From Chaetomidium leptoderma (Eukaryota > Ascomycota > Sordariomycetes > Sordariales > Chaetomiaceae), in assembly GCA_033296705.1 (NCBI GenBank), contig MU856931.1, positions 1-64,000 on the forward strand: a DNA stretch of 64,000 nucleotides, written 5' to 3'. The notes below the pieces were generated by a model, which was not told the DNA's origin, ran no database searches, and saw nothing but the letters and a program-made list of their open reading frames with translations. Position numbers and translations under genes: made by a program. Below, in pieces: positions 42,417-54,756 of this stretch; position 1 is the first letter of the stretch; the number at the start of each line of letters is the position of its first letter.

Positions 42417-43581
42417 TCTGTAAAAACATTTTCTTTTTTGTCGCGGGACGGGACGGGAGAAGAAAAACAAACAACGGGAACGGATATCAAAAAGGGCTTG
42501 GGGCAGGCAATTGGGCTGGGCCAAAAAGGACTCGGGGTTTTGGCGTTGGATCAATGCTTTTTCGAACATGGTGTTCAACCAAAAATTACTCTACTCAGCC
42601 GGCGAGCTGTGTTTAATCTCTTCAGTAGCACTTTTAATCCATCACCTGCCACAATACAACATTGTCGGCATTGCTCTACGATCGTTTCTCCAACATGCTC
42701 TGGACTCTGATGAATGATGATTCACAGCGGACCCCTGTGGGGAATGAGAACCTCTGCGTCACAGGGCAGCTGTGGGCCGAGCTTGCTGGAGCTTGGACGT
42801 GCAAGTTTGACGCAGGACAGGGGTTCGATTGGCCGCCCTCCAACCTCCACTCGGATACTCGGCAAGCTGCTGATGGCAGGAGCAGACAGATCCCCAGAAG
42901 CCCAACGCAAAGAAGGCAAGGGAGTCAGTTCCGGCTTCAAGTTCGATGAAATGCCTGCTTGCCTGCTGTCAAACGTGTCTCGAGGGAAAGCATTGACGCG
43001 CAGCGAGAAAAGCCACTTTGATCCCCACCGTGCCCTGTGGCGTGCCTCGTCGCAATGTTGGACCCTGCAAGAACCTGCCAAGCCCGCAGCGCCCAGGAAA
43101 GCCAGGGTCTCGGTATTCTGTAATCCCATCAACCCCAGTCGATCAAATCCGCAGAGCGAGCAAGCGGCACAAACCAACACCGCGTGGATCGCGAAGGATC
43201 CATCATTCCCCGTAGCTCGCCATCGTCGACGCTATCGAATCTGCAATTTACTCGGCTTTTCCGAGTGTCGGTTTTGTTCCGGGCCTGGTTGCCGATGACC
43301 TCCCGACCGTCTACTCGTTGCCCGCTTGAATAGAAACCGCGAGCAACCCGGATCCAGCAGCATCCAGCAGCACAGCACCCAACAACGACCAACGACCACG
43401 GCCAACGACCCAACCATCCATCCACCACACAGCGTGCGTGCGTGCCTAAAACCGTCGCTCTGCCCACGCCCGGCGCCGATGACCTGCCATCACGAATTGC
43501 GACACGGGTGCTCCTGCTCTTCGCTAGGGACGACTATCGTGCCGTAAACACATCTGCGGGCCAAAGAACGACGACGACACC
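42417..43581. other. Intergenic region
   Basis: About 1.16 kb between two genes on the same strand. Open frames here (longest 194 codons at 42714-43298) lack motifs and splice support. The last 250 bp are C/A-rich, like a fungal 5' leader. No gene recognised. Confidence 0.45.
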
Positions 43582-45860
43582 ATGCGCCTCCCTCTGCTCT
43601 GGCCAGCCGCCCCACTGGACGAGCGCGCCTGGCTGTCCGATGGCGACGGCAGTCCAGAAGACGAGCTCCAGAACTGGTCCAGTCTGATCGGCATCATCAC
43701 GGCCATCTGCGGCAACGTCCTCATCGCCCTGGCCCTCAATGTCCAGCGATACGCACACATCCGGCTACATCGGAAGAAGCTGCAAGTGCGGGAGCGGGCG
43801 AGACAGGCCATTAAGAATGCGATACAAGGTCAAGGGTCGGCTGGACAGTACGGGACGTCGAACGGGGATTCAAACGGGCATACCGACAGCCGATACACCG
43901 ACGACCCCCGCGATTCCTCCGAGACGGACCCCCTCACGCAGTCCTTCCAGTCAGACGACTCGGCCGGCGACGAGGGCAGCCCCGAGGTCACCTCGACATA
44001 CCTCCAGGACCCCTACTGGTGGATGGGGCAGGTTCTGATCACGGTCGGCGAGATGGGCAACTTTCTGGCCTACGGCTTTGCCCCGGCCTCCATCGTCAGC
44101 CCGCTCGGCGTCGTAGCGCTGGTGTCCAACTGCGTCATTGCCCCCATCTTCTTCAAGGAGGTGTTCCGCCCGCGCGATTTCTGGGGCGTCATTATCGCCA
44201 TCACAGGCGCCGTCACCGTGGTGCTGAGCGCAAAGACCGAGGAGACCAAGCTGGGCCCGCACGAGGTGTGGGATGCCATTACGACCATGGAGTTTGAAAT
44301 CTACATGGGCGTCAGCTGCGGCCTGATTGCCCTGCTCATCTGGCTGAGCCCGCAGTATGGGAACCGAACCATTCTGATCGATCTCGGGCTCGTCGGCCTT
44401 TTCGGTATGTCCCATTCGGCCAAAGATATGGGCTTTGCTAAAACTATCCAGGTGGCTACACGGCCCTCGCAACCAAGGGCGTGTCCTCGATGCTCTCGTC
44501 GACGCTGCTGGGCGCTTTCACCACCCCGATTACGTACGCCCTGCTGTTCGTCCTACTTTTTACCGCCATCATGCAGGTCCGCTATCTGAACAAGGCGCTT
44601 CAGCGTTTCGAATCCACTCAGGTCATCCCCATCCAATTTGTGCTCTTCACGCTCTCTGTAATCACCGGCAGCGCCGTCCTCTACCGCGACTTTGAGCGCA
44701 CCACCAGCGAGCAGGCCATCAAGTTCGTGGGGGGCTGTTTACTCACTTTCTTTGGCGTCTTCCTCATCACCAGCGGCCGGCCCCGGCAGGACGACGACGA
44801 CGAGGCCACCCTTTCCGACGCCGAGGGCATCGAGGAGACCATCGGGCTTGCAGAGCAGGACCGCGGGGCACCGCCAACACTACCCCGACCCCGCCGGGCC
44901 GACGCCCAGACATCCCGGGGCTCATCCCGGGGCTCATCCCGGGCGTCCCGCCTCAGCTTCTCGGCGGGGTTTCCCACCTCCCGGGCGCCCCCAAGCGTAT
45001 CATCCCAGAAGCCACTCATCGATGACGAAGAGGAGGAGGAGGAGGACGAAGACCACGCAGACGCGCCCCTACTAGGCAACCCTTGGAAGTCCAGCCACCT
45101 ACCCACCGTATCACCTACCCGGCCCTCCCCGGGACCACACACCATCTCCTCCGACACCATCCTCTCCGCCGTCTCCGACAGCGCGCTACTCTCAGAAACA
45201 ACAACGACAATCCCTACCATAATAGCAGGAGGGGGCACCACCACCCCACCCCGCCGAATTTCTACAACAACAACCACAACCCAAGAACAACAACAACGGC
45301 CCGCAACCCCCCGTGCCCCGCCAAGCGCCACCCGCCTGCAAACACAACACGTCTATTCCCCCTCCCCATTCTCCTCCACCCTGAGTGCGGTAGTAGGGGA
45401 TAGTGTCCTAGTCCACATCGACGGCAGCAGCGGTAGCATTAGCGGTAGCGGTAGCGGTAATAACGGGAGTTTTGTCCAGCAAGGGGGGCTACTACAGGCT
45501 GGCTCAGGCGTCAGGCGGGGTCGAGCTACTATAGGGGTAGCCGGAGGAGGGTTGAGGAGGGGGGGTTTGTTTGTTACTTCTTCTGGTGCTGCGTTGCCAC
45601 TGCCGCCGCATGAGGGGGTTAGTGGGAGTGTTAGTGCGGGGGGGGTTGTTGGGTCCGGGAATGGGAATGAAAATGGGGATGAAGTGGCGGTGGGGGGGTT
45701 GAGGGNNNNNNNNNNGAATGGAGGGGTTAGGAGGATGACGGTGACGAGGAGGGATACGGATCGGGCTAGTGGTGGTGGTGAGGGGGGTGAGGAGGGGGCG
45801 GCCGTGTTTGGGGGGTTGTTGGAGAGGGCGCGGACGACGGGTGATGGGGAGAGGTTGTGA
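43582..45860 (+). CDS. NIPA-type (DUF803) magnesium transporter family protein
   Basis: Polytopic membrane protein of the NIPA/DUF803 family, whose animal members move Mg2+. Two exons, 43582-44404 and 44452-45860 (47-nt intron, GTATGT donor), nominally 743 residues. The first helix is WSSLIGIITAICGNVLIALALNVQ (residues 32-55); an acidic Ser/Asp loop follows, then the typical WWMGQVLITVGEMGNFLAYG and SPLGVVALVSNCVIAPIFF. The junction gives GLFGGYTALATKGVSSML, a family hallmark. About eight or nine helices end near residue 395. The rest is a low-complexity tail rich in Ser, Thr and Gly. A 10-N gap at 45706-45715 interrupts the tail, so the last 48 codons are certain only if the true gap keeps the frame. 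Confidence 0.88.
45706..45715. other. Assembly gap (10 N)
   Basis: Ten undetermined bases inside the Gly/Gln-rich tail of the transporter gene. A fixed 10-N block usually marks a gap of unknown size. Confidence 0.98.
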
Positions 45861-45912
45861 TTATTTGGTTTACAGGTCTAGGTTCTGCGCTCGGGGTGCG
45901 GTTGTTTGCTTT

Positions 45913-45952
45913 ACGGACGGACGGACGGACGGACGGACGGACGGACGGACGG
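45913..45952 (+). repeat. ACGG tetranucleotide microsatellite, 10 copies
   Basis: Ten perfect ACGG units just downstream of the transporter stop codon; read through, they encode a Gly-Arg-Thr-Asp-like repeat in no real gene. Confidence 0.95.
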
Positions 45953-46543
45953 ATGCTTTTTTATCTGGTCTGGGTCGGTCATGGGCATAGCGTCTTCCTT
46001 CCATGTTTTTCCTCCTCACATGTCATGGGCATCTGCATTGGATGGCGTTGGTGTTCGCTGTTTTCTTTCCCTCTTACCCGTTTTCATGCTATATATCCTG
46101 GAAGCTGTATTTTGCCGCGTGGAGGATCCCGTTTTTTGGCGCATGCACCAACGTTTTCACATAGACTACCGCCGTATAGTAATTATCGGGGCTACTGGCC
46201 CGTCTGTTTCGTCCTTCTCTTCGTATCCCGTCGTGGTTGTGGTAGGTTGTTCTTATAGTGGCGGCTAGACCAAACAGGCTGCTGTGGCTCGTGATTACTA
46301 CCATGTGCTGGCTAAGAACAGGGCACGTGTACCCTCTCTGACAGGTGCAGCTGTGTGGACGGCCTTGCTTCTCACAACCGGAAGGGGACCTTGGGTTACG
46401 GCAGTGGTGATAAACTGGGACATGGGTATATATATACTCTGACAACAGCAGCAGATCCAAATAGCTACGCCTACTGCGCGAACGACTTGCCTCATTATCA
46501 TCATCCTGTCCCATCCCATCTCATCTGGCCGTTTTCAGTCATT

Positions 46544-46636
46544 CTCTTTCCATCGTCTCTTTCCATCGTCTCTTTCCATCGTCTCTTTCATCTCGTCTCT
46601 TTCCATCTTGTCTTCCCATCTCGTCTCTTTCCACCC
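46544..46636 (+). repeat. 13-14 bp minisatellite (CTCTTTCCATCGT)
   Basis: Three exact and about four degenerate copies of CTCTTTCCATCGT in tandem. Confidence 0.85.
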
Positions 46637-46799
46637 AACCCGTCCCAGCCAGCCCCTTTCCATCCCTTGCCCCTATCCAACCCCTTTTCCATCTGAACCC
46701 TCGACCATCTAGCTGCTTGCTACACCCACCCCATCCCTACACCCTTTCCGCAGTCCGATGGCATTCGTCCTCCTTTCCATTCCCACAAATATTCCAGAT

Positions 46800-46887
46800 C
46801 CCATCCTGCCAATCCCATCCTGCCAACCCCATCCTGCCAACCCCATCTTGTTTCCCCCATCCTGCCAACCCCATCCCACCAACCCAT
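46800..46887 (+). repeat. 14-15 bp minisatellite (CCCATCCTGCCAAC)
   Basis: About six tandem copies of CCCATCCTGCCAAC with drift towards the end. Confidence 0.85.
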
Positions 46888-47014
46888 CCCGCTTCCCCAA
46901 ACAACCTAAACAACCTAAACAATAAATCATTACAAATTACTCCTCCCCCCTCCTCATAACCCATCCAAACATGGCTAGCAGCAAACCTCATAATAACAGC
47001 GATCAACAAAAAAA

Positions 47015-50000
47015 TCAACAATTCACCCCCCCCTGCAACCGCCTCATCGCATCCCGATGCGCACTCATCAGCGCCCCGCTGCGCATGCACTCCTCAAACT
47101 CGCGCTGATACCGCACCTTCTCGGCCAGCGCCGCCACCTTGCGCTGCGCCTCGGCCTCCTTTTGGCCGAGCAGGATGCTCCGCTGCATGTCGATGCTCCG
47201 GAGCATGGCGCTCCTTTTGGCGCCGCCTCCTCCTCTTCCTCCCGTTATGCCGTCACCACCATCGGCGGCAGTGGAGTGGAAGCTTAGCATGGAAGTCGAT
47301 GGCCCGCCGAGGCCGCCGAGGAGGGTGGTGGTGCTGGAGGGTATGCGGCGGAGGCTGTTGGTTATCGGGGCCGCCACCGGGGAGGCGGCGCGGAGGTCGG
47401 CGGCGACCAAGTGCCGGAAGTGGGCGAGCTGGGCTTCGCGGGCCGAGGCCGAGGGGAGGTTGCTGTGGCGGGCGGGTTGGTGGGAGTCGAAGGCGGTGGA
47501 GTCGGCGGTTACGGTCGCGGCGGTCGCCTGCTCCCGCCGGATGAGGACGCGGCGCTGGGAGAGGGGGAGGTCGTCCAGGTCGACGTCGGGGGAGGGGCGG
47601 TGGTTGCGGATGCTCCCGGCGTCGGAGGGCGGGTGGTCGGTGGTCGGGATGTGCATGGTTTCGTTGTTGAAGGGGAGGAAGATGCCCGAGGCGCGGTAGC
47701 GGAGGAGTTTCTCGCGTATGCCGATGAGGGTTTGGGGTCGGTGCGCGTTTGGTGCGGCGGGCTGCGAGAGGTCGAGAACCGAGAGCGATGCCGGGAGATG
47801 ATGGGATTGGGCCGTTTCCGACCGATGCATACTGGAGTCTTCTTCGGCGATGGGCTCGGCCAGCATCGCCGAGCTCTGGCGCCTCATCATCGAGGACGCC
47901 GAGCGGTAAGCGGGAAATCGGTATCCGGACTGCAAATCGGGAGACGGAGCGAAGCCCGCCATCTCTGAGCTAGACATCGACGTCTTTGAATTGCTTCTTT
48001 GGTGCGACGCATAGCTCGACATGGCACTGGGTATTCTCGGAGCGGCCGGTGGAGGAGCACCATTCTCGGCTGTCTGCTGCAGTTCGACGATATTCAGGTG
48101 CGCTGGTTCCTCTTCCGGAGCCTCAGGGATGGGCTTGGGGAGTTGTAGCGTCTCCCACTCGGGCGTCTCGGCAACACCGAGGTGCTTGGCCCACTCGTTG
48201 GTCCGATACGTCAAGGCGATATTCGGCAAGGCTGGTGGGAGATTCACTTTGGTCAAGCGGGCGACCCTTGTCCGGAACGACTCTGCCGATTCTGGGCCAT
48301 CGAGAGACGGTGCTCCCAGAGCGTCAAGGGGCGCAACATCCCTGGATGCGGCCGCGACCGCTTGGTTGTGCTCTTCCACGGTGCGCCTAGCCTTGGTTGC
48401 AGGCTCTCCGGTGTTCGACGGCAAGTCCGTCATTAATAGGTGCTGCGGCTCCGCCTCGTTATCTCTCATCTCACCGGCTGGCGCGTCTACCGATGGTGCC
48501 CTCTGCCCCGCCTCTTCCGGCCCCCCAACTTCGACGGACCCCTTCACACTTCCTTCCGGCCGCCGCGATGACCAGTCCAGTATAGAGGTCTCTGCGTCTC
48601 CGCTGGTGCTCTCGTCATCAAAAGCCGCAATCACAGAGTCGCTATCGTTTCTCGTGGTCTTAGTTGGCGGCCCATCTCTCTCACCAGCCACACTCCGCTC
48701 TAATTCGGTGTCTGTTGAACGCCGGGCCATGGCTCTGCGGATGCTGACCGAGTTCCTCCATACCCCCGGAAGGCGTGAAAATGGGCGGCCTCGAGTCAAG
48801 GCAGTCGGCTCATTCTCCTCGTCTGCAACGGCCGCCACAGAGGACCCATCCTCCTCGTCAGAGGCTGCCACAGAACCTCGGTTCTTCCCCTGTTTGGGGG
48901 TGGGGATTTTGAATGGCAGCGGGACAACGGCTGGTTCAGACTGCGAATTGCGCCTCGTTGTTGAAGTGGCCGGGTCTTCTTGTGGATAGCCCTCACCCTT
49001 CTCTCGGATAGAGCCATCCGCTGCGTCTCCCTCTGGTGAATCCTCCTCGACAACCCTGACTACCACCCTGCCGTCGCCACCATCCTTTTCTCTGATGGCC
49101 TGCCCCGGTGGAGCCTTGGACGGGTCAGCCGGCAGCTCTCCGTCCGGCAGTGCCGTCGCGGAGGTCGCCGAGGTTCTCTTGCTGTAGCCTTCGGGCTTCT
49201 CGCTCTCCATGTCGCCAACAGCGCTGTCTGACGACCCAGCTGGGGCACTCCCGCCATCTCCGTACATGCGCTCCCATTCGCGGCGCTCGCGGTTCGTCGC
49301 TTCCTCCAACTCCCGTGCCATCTTCTCCTCGTCGTCGGGCAGGCCCAGCTCTTCATCAACCGGCGCGTCAGTACTGTTGTTTCGGCGGTTCTGCATGAGA
49401 CGCCACAGCTTAAGCTGGGAGATGATGCCAACGACAAACAGGAGGATGATGACTGCGAGCTCCACGCGAATACCACGCGTCAGGGGGTACGTGACGGCGC
49501 CATCGGGAAACATCTTGTCGTTGAGCGCCCAGATGTAGGCCCAAAACTCCTTCAGCCCGGCGCGCGTGAAGCAATCGATGCCGAGAACGGCCGCCGTCGA
49601 ACCGGAGAAGGAGATGCAGGCCATGAGGCCGTGCGTCCTTGTCCAGCGACTAAAGTATAAGCAAAAGCTCGCAATGGTGAAGACGGCAATGAAAATCATC
49701 TTGCCGCTCGCGCTGGGAACGAGCCCGCCAGGATGGAGGGTCAACAGCCACATGCTCAGGCTGAATCCGCCGAGAAGGCAGCCTAGACACTCGGCGAGAT
49801 CGTTGAAGAGAACAGCCAGGCCGCCGAGCGCCGCTCCAGTGCAGACGGCAGCGACCACATAAGCTCCCTGAACGGCCAGGGTGGCGGGCGGGGTCATGAG
49901 ATACAACACCAGGACCGTCGTTCCGAGGGCTGCCAAGAAGGCGGCACTGAAAAAGGTGTGCACCCGTTGTGCCCTGATGCCAAAGAGCGCATAAACAATG

Positions 50001-50428
50001 CCTGTGACGAGGAGGATGGTGCCGGCGACGGCCCAGCCGGGGGTGATTTGGGGCTCGAGAGGAAGTTGCCCCTCGGGGATAGTAGCTAGGCTTTTTTAGC
50101 TGCCGTTTTCTCGATTGTCTTTTCGTCAAGACCACCTACCGTTGAAAAAGTTGGAGCCGGCATTGCTAGTTGGGCTCGGCTGTGTCTGGGTGCTTAAAGT
50201 CGGTCGAGAACTTGACAGAGACAGGCTGGCAGTGATGTCGTCGAGACCGGCTGATGAAGTCGGCAATGGCGTAGTGGCCTGTCCATTGTCCGTCGATGTC
50301 GGGTCTGGTGAACTCAAAGCCCTGGTTGTCTCTTGTCTCTTCGGGTGGTGTGCCCCGGCTGCTGTGACGCCGGACAAGAGGAACAGACAGAGCAGAGCCC
50401 GTCCACATGAAGCTCGTGAAAGCCTCAT
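47015..50428 (-). CDS. Large DUF4203 multi-pass membrane protein
   Basis: Fungal DUF4203 (TMEM198-like) membrane protein of unknown role. Two exons, 50428-50140 and 50085-47015 (54-nt intron), 1119 residues. Residues 1-24 are a signal peptide (RALLCLFLLSGVTAAGA), followed by a Ser/Thr-rich, probably O-glycosylated stretch to about 100. Residues 115-330 contain about seven helices, beginning GWAVAGTILLVTGIVYALFG and including LAVLFNDLAECLGCLLGGFS and IIVELAV-type segments. The remaining 790 residues form a charged, largely disordered tail with short conserved-looking islands (NEWAKHLGVAETPEWETLQL) and a C-terminal helical part (QRKVAALAEKVRYQREFEEC). The first exon was placed by its signal peptide and the in-phase GTAGGT...CTAG intron. 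The tail is presumably cytosolic. Confidence 0.82.
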
Positions 50429-52673
50429 GGCAACAAGCTTCTCAAAGCGAAATGAAGAACCACGTCCAGTCGATCACAGATTCAGCCAGCGTACCCGATC
50501 AAAAGCAGCCGTATTCTGCCCAACAGCATTCTACTGGGAGAAACGTGCCAAGACCGGTGCTTCAATGGGTGGAATGGGGAGAAATTGTGAGTGCCAGGTC
50601 GGTGTTGACAGAGATTGCGGGATCAGCAGGCGGCCAGACTCGAGACGGAAAAAGGAAACATTGGACGGATCAGAGACAGCGCAATTATCAAGAGGCATCA
50701 ATGGAAGGAAGCAGAAGAGGCCGGTACGACTTGAAGGGCAACAGATAACCGATGCGGGAAGATCAGGGACTGCCGCCATGGCTGGCCAGGCCCAACCATG
50801 TCTTGTCCGGGTCGGCAGAAGCTGGGCACTTGGCCCGCAGAGAGTCTCCGGGTTCCCGTTTCGTCGAGCTGGTATCAGAGTCCTCCAATCGTGTCAGGGG
50901 GCCCCGCGGAACGCGGTCGGAGGCCATCGCGTGGATGACGACATCGCGTGGGAGATGAGCGGGGGTGTGACAAGGCGGACGACTCGACGTGGGGTGCTGG
51001 GCTGCATTGAGAGGCGTCAAGGCGAGTGGTCGGGCGGTGCAGGGCAGACAGGGGTGCAGCCCAACGTCTAATGCAAGGACCCCCGACATGCGTGTCGAGA
51101 GTTGCTTTTGTCTTGACCACGTTGGTTCCCTTGAGAACCTCGAAAGTTCAGCTCCTAAAATCCCTGCACCCTACAGCACCATCGGTGGCATTGTCACCGA
51201 AGCCATGGCCCGGTATGGTGTTGCATGTCCCAAGAGCCGGCGTGGGCCCTGATCGGTAATTCTCCGACTGAGACAAAGCTGACGCAGGCTAAAGGGACGA
51301 CTCCTGGTGGCGTATGTCACGATCGACCGTGGCGCGCTCGCGAATCGGCCTGACTGGCTCGTCGACGGCTCCCGGCGGGAATAGGTGCCCTTGGAAGAGT
51401 TGTCGACTCGGGCTTTTCCGGGTAACGGTTGGCATCCTAGAGTCTATCCAAACACCCAAGCAGTGAGATTACTCACACCGACGACTGGGACAAGAGGTGT
51501 TGCTGTGCCTCGACGCGGGTACCTGAATCTCGATGCATCGCCAAGCCGCGGGATGTAACGGCCAATCTTGGTTGCTGCGACAGTCCGCTGCGATTGGCTT
51601 TTCGACACGTCCGCGATTGCTTCATTGGACGGAACAGATATCAGACGAATTTTGCTTTTTCGCGCCGTCAGAGTGATCTCAGAAGATACAGAGTCGCTTG
51701 CTAGCAATTGGCACCCCAAACTGCAGGTCGAGAGAAAAAGAAGTCTGGCGGATCAAGATGAGACGAGCTAAGCAGCCACTTCGAGGTTGCATCAACCCGA
51801 AAACCAAAGCGAGCGACCCCACAGCGGCTTTCGGCGGAGACAGCCCCCGGTCTCTCCCCCCGGGAGGCCCCACACGCTCCGATTCCCAACCCATGCACTT
51901 CCCGATTCGGAGGACCACTTACACCTATGAATACCCTGTTCACGTCTTATTTTCATAGGGCCCAGGTACATCTCCACCCCATTCCCTATTTTCCGTTGTG
52001 TAACATCGGGATGTAAACAAGCCATGGCAATCACCGGCCCAACACCGAACTAAACCCCTGGCTCCGACCGTCAAGACAGTTTCACCCCCAGCCACTTCGC
52101 ATGAGTCGAGAACGGACTGATGGCCCGACTTTGGGGATTCTCCGTCGAATCCAAAGTGTAATGGCCTGCAGATCCATCCGAACCCAACTCGCTAACAAGC
52201 GGACGGTGAGGTATGAGGTCCCGGTAGTAGAGTTGTGGATATGGATACGGCGAGTACAGCACCTAGAAAAGGGAAACCAACCGCTCAGCCTCTGTTTACT
52301 CTCACGATATCAGGTAGTAGCGTTTGTCCGCTGATCATATCAACCCACCCCAACACCACCGCAGGGTCCGTATTAATCCGCCCATCATGAACTTCAGACT
52401 CCAAACTCCACCTCGGACATCTCAGATCTCTTGACCGCCGAGCGGCATGTCCGTCGTGTCTCGTACCTTCCTGACTTTCTATGGGCATATCCTCAAGCCC
52501 TAGCCAGTACAGTCCCGCACACACCATGCAAGATCAAGCAGCGCAGATCGTATGTCAAGCGCGGCAGACACCAAGTAGTGAGACAGAGCACAAGACAACG
52601 CTGTTCAAGAATTCCAACGCTGAGCCTAACGATCTACATCTGTGTCTCGTACACGCATCTTCCAACCACACCC
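50429..52673. other. Long intergenic region (2.2 kb)
   Basis: Promoter of the DUF4203 gene plus the 3' flank of the next minus-strand gene. An open frame of 318 codons (50115-51071, plus strand) overlaps the DUF4203 first exon and has no motif. No gene, RNA or repeat I can support. Confidence 0.45.
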
Positions 52674-54181
52674 TCACCTCGACGCGGATCTCGACGAGGC
52701 GGCCGAGACAATCCGCCCCTGCCCCAGCTCGCCAGGCAGATTCTGGGCACCAACATCGCCCTGGGCGATCAACCGCCTCCCCCCACGGACCAGCCAGTCA
52801 AGCGGCATGGTAAACGGCGCCAGAACCAGCGAGACCGCATAGATAGTCGCCGTCATGGGGAACGTCACCACATACCACCCGCCGCCGGCCACCCTCCCAA
52901 TCAGACTCCCGCTGCCGGCGCTGTTCCTCGCAACGACGGCCGACAGGGCAATGGCGTCGTCGAGACGCCTCCTAAGGTCGCGCAGGCGCTGTTCCGTGTC
53001 GTTGGTCAGTGTGCTGGTCTTCTTTTCGTAACGCCGCACCGCACGGATGACGCTGTCGATCTCCGGGCGGATGGCGGTGTGCACGTCGCGGGTCACGTCG
53101 TCGCGCAGCTGCCGCGCCATCTGCTGCTGCCGCTGCGGGTTGTTGCACTCGCACCCCTCGCACCCCTCCTTGTTGGGCTGTGCGAGCACCCGCGTCTCGA
53201 GGTCCTCAAGCCGAAACAGCATGTCGCGGTACTTGGAGGGCGTGATCCGCACCATCCGGTACGGGTTGGAGTGGATGATCTGCTGCAGGTGCAGCGTCTT
53301 GGCTAGGATCAGCTTGATGGCGTGCGAGACCGGGCTGACTTCGGCCGCCATGATAAAAATTCCGAGGTTGAAGTTCGAGACGAGACCTTCGGACGGCCGG
53401 CTGAGAAAGTCTCGGACAATGTAGAGGAGGTAGGTGGAGGCGGCAGGCGCGAGAAAGCATGTGGCCAGTGCCGCGCGTTCGAGATTCCGTAGCCGGGCCT
53501 GAGCGTCGTCGACCTGGCGTGCTCGCTCGTGTTTTTCTGCGGCCGAGGGGGATGCGCTCCCGGGCGAGTCTGAATCACTCAGGGGCTGCGTGGGGAGTTC
53601 GTCGTCCTCAATATCCAATGCCTCCTCCGCGGCCGCTTGATGGTCCTCTCGGACTCGCTGGGCCGAGTGGTACCATTTCCTGAAAATGGTGAATGCGCGT
53701 CCTCGACATGTACCTCGGCGGGTGCAAGAACCAAGACTTACCATGGTGCCGAGATGGACCAGTGGAGAAAAATGGTGGCCAGGCCCAGCAGCGTGAGATC
53801 GCTGAAGAAGGCAGTCCCGTTTGCGAAGATGAGCCCGGCGGTGGGGGGGATCACGGCAAACATGATAGGCAGCCACGATTTCCACGTTATCTCCTCACGC
53901 TTGACAGCTGGGCCGGGGTCGACGATCTCGTCCTGGAAGTCCCGGCTTGCCTCGCTGAGATTGAATGCCGAAAAGGTGGAGCTGCGGCGGCGGCGGCGGT
54001 CCTCGGGAGACATATCTAGCCCGGCTGGCCCGGCTGGCCCGGCTGGCCCGGCTGTGGATGTACGCCGCATGCCCGGGTCGTTATCACGCGCGCTCGACTT
54101 ACGGCGTGCGTTCCCGACAGTGTCCGAGGTGGACGACTCCCCAACGGCCGGGCCGCCGGTGTCCAGTCTTCCTGGCGCCAT
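52674..54181 (-). CDS. Uncharacterised membrane protein with CxxCxC motif
   Basis: I do not recognise a characterised family. Two exons, 54181-53742 and 53679-52674 (62-nt intron, GTAAGT donor), 481 residues from the ATG at 54181; the frame is open further upstream without a better start. Residues 45-60 are Gly-Pro-Ala repeats. Helices are predicted at about 110-150 (WLPIMFAVIPPTAGLIFANG, LTLLGLATIFLHWSI), about 225-245 (ATCFLAPAASTYLLYIVRDF) and 255-275. A cytosolic-looking stretch has LEDLETRVLAQPN followed by EGCEGCECNN, then a coiled-coil-like region, and a final helix pair (WYVVTFPMTATIYAVSLVLA). The junction yields SISAPWKWYHSAQ. Conserved but unknown is my best reading. Confidence 0.72.
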
Positions 54182-54756
54182 GGATGCGTGGTTGGAAGCG
54201 GAGGTGTGTACGTACAAGGCTTCTTCTCTCCAGGTCCCTCCGAGTCGGCCGTGTTGTCGTGGGGTGGACGCTGTCCCGGTAGAGGACGCGATGAATGATG
54301 CTGAGCAGTGACGTAATCGAACAATAAACAGACTCCAAAGGCCGGACTGGTGTCTCACTTCATCGGTCCCGTATCCTGCAACGAAAGGCACCGCAAATAT
54401 TGCAGGTCATACTCGCAATACAGATGAATGCTGGCTGAGCGGGAAAGGCGAGGTTTGGAGTCCAACGTGTGTTTCGAGCTGCCATTGGAACTCGCTTTCA
54501 AGGTGTCGGGTGTGCAGTTTCCCAAACAGGCTTCACGGTTGCGGGGTGTCCCACCTCCCCGATCCCACCTCCCCGAAGCCCGCTCGCATCTGCATGCACA
54601 AGACTCGCATCTGCATGCACCAAGACTCGCATCTGTATGCAACAAAAAAGACTCGGAATGTGCAGACCACGAAAAGAAAAGAGCAAGCCTCGGGTAGCTC
54701 ATCTATCTGGATCGAAAAAGATGAGGATGCTCATGAGCCAAAAGAAGAATCCAGAG
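54182..54756. other. Intergenic region with minisatellite
   Basis: 5' flank of the membrane-protein gene and 3' flank of tRNA-Ala. Contains the three-copy repeat at 54583-54648. No gene recognised. Confidence 0.5.
54583..54648 (+). repeat. 21-22 bp tandem repeat, three copies
   Basis: Unit CTCGCATCTGCATGCACCAA followed by GA; the third copy has drifted. Confidence 0.9.

Larger units (their letters stand above)
45861..47014. other. Intergenic region rich in tandem repeats
   Basis: Convergent 3' flanks of the transporter and DUF4203 genes. Holds a tetranucleotide array (45913-45952) and two minisatellites (46544-46636, 46800-46887). No gene recognised. Confidence 0.6.

Noticed and set aside
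50115..51071. 318-codon plus-strand open frame
   Set aside because: Overlaps the signal-peptide exon of the DUF4203 gene on the other strand; no motif and improbable composition.
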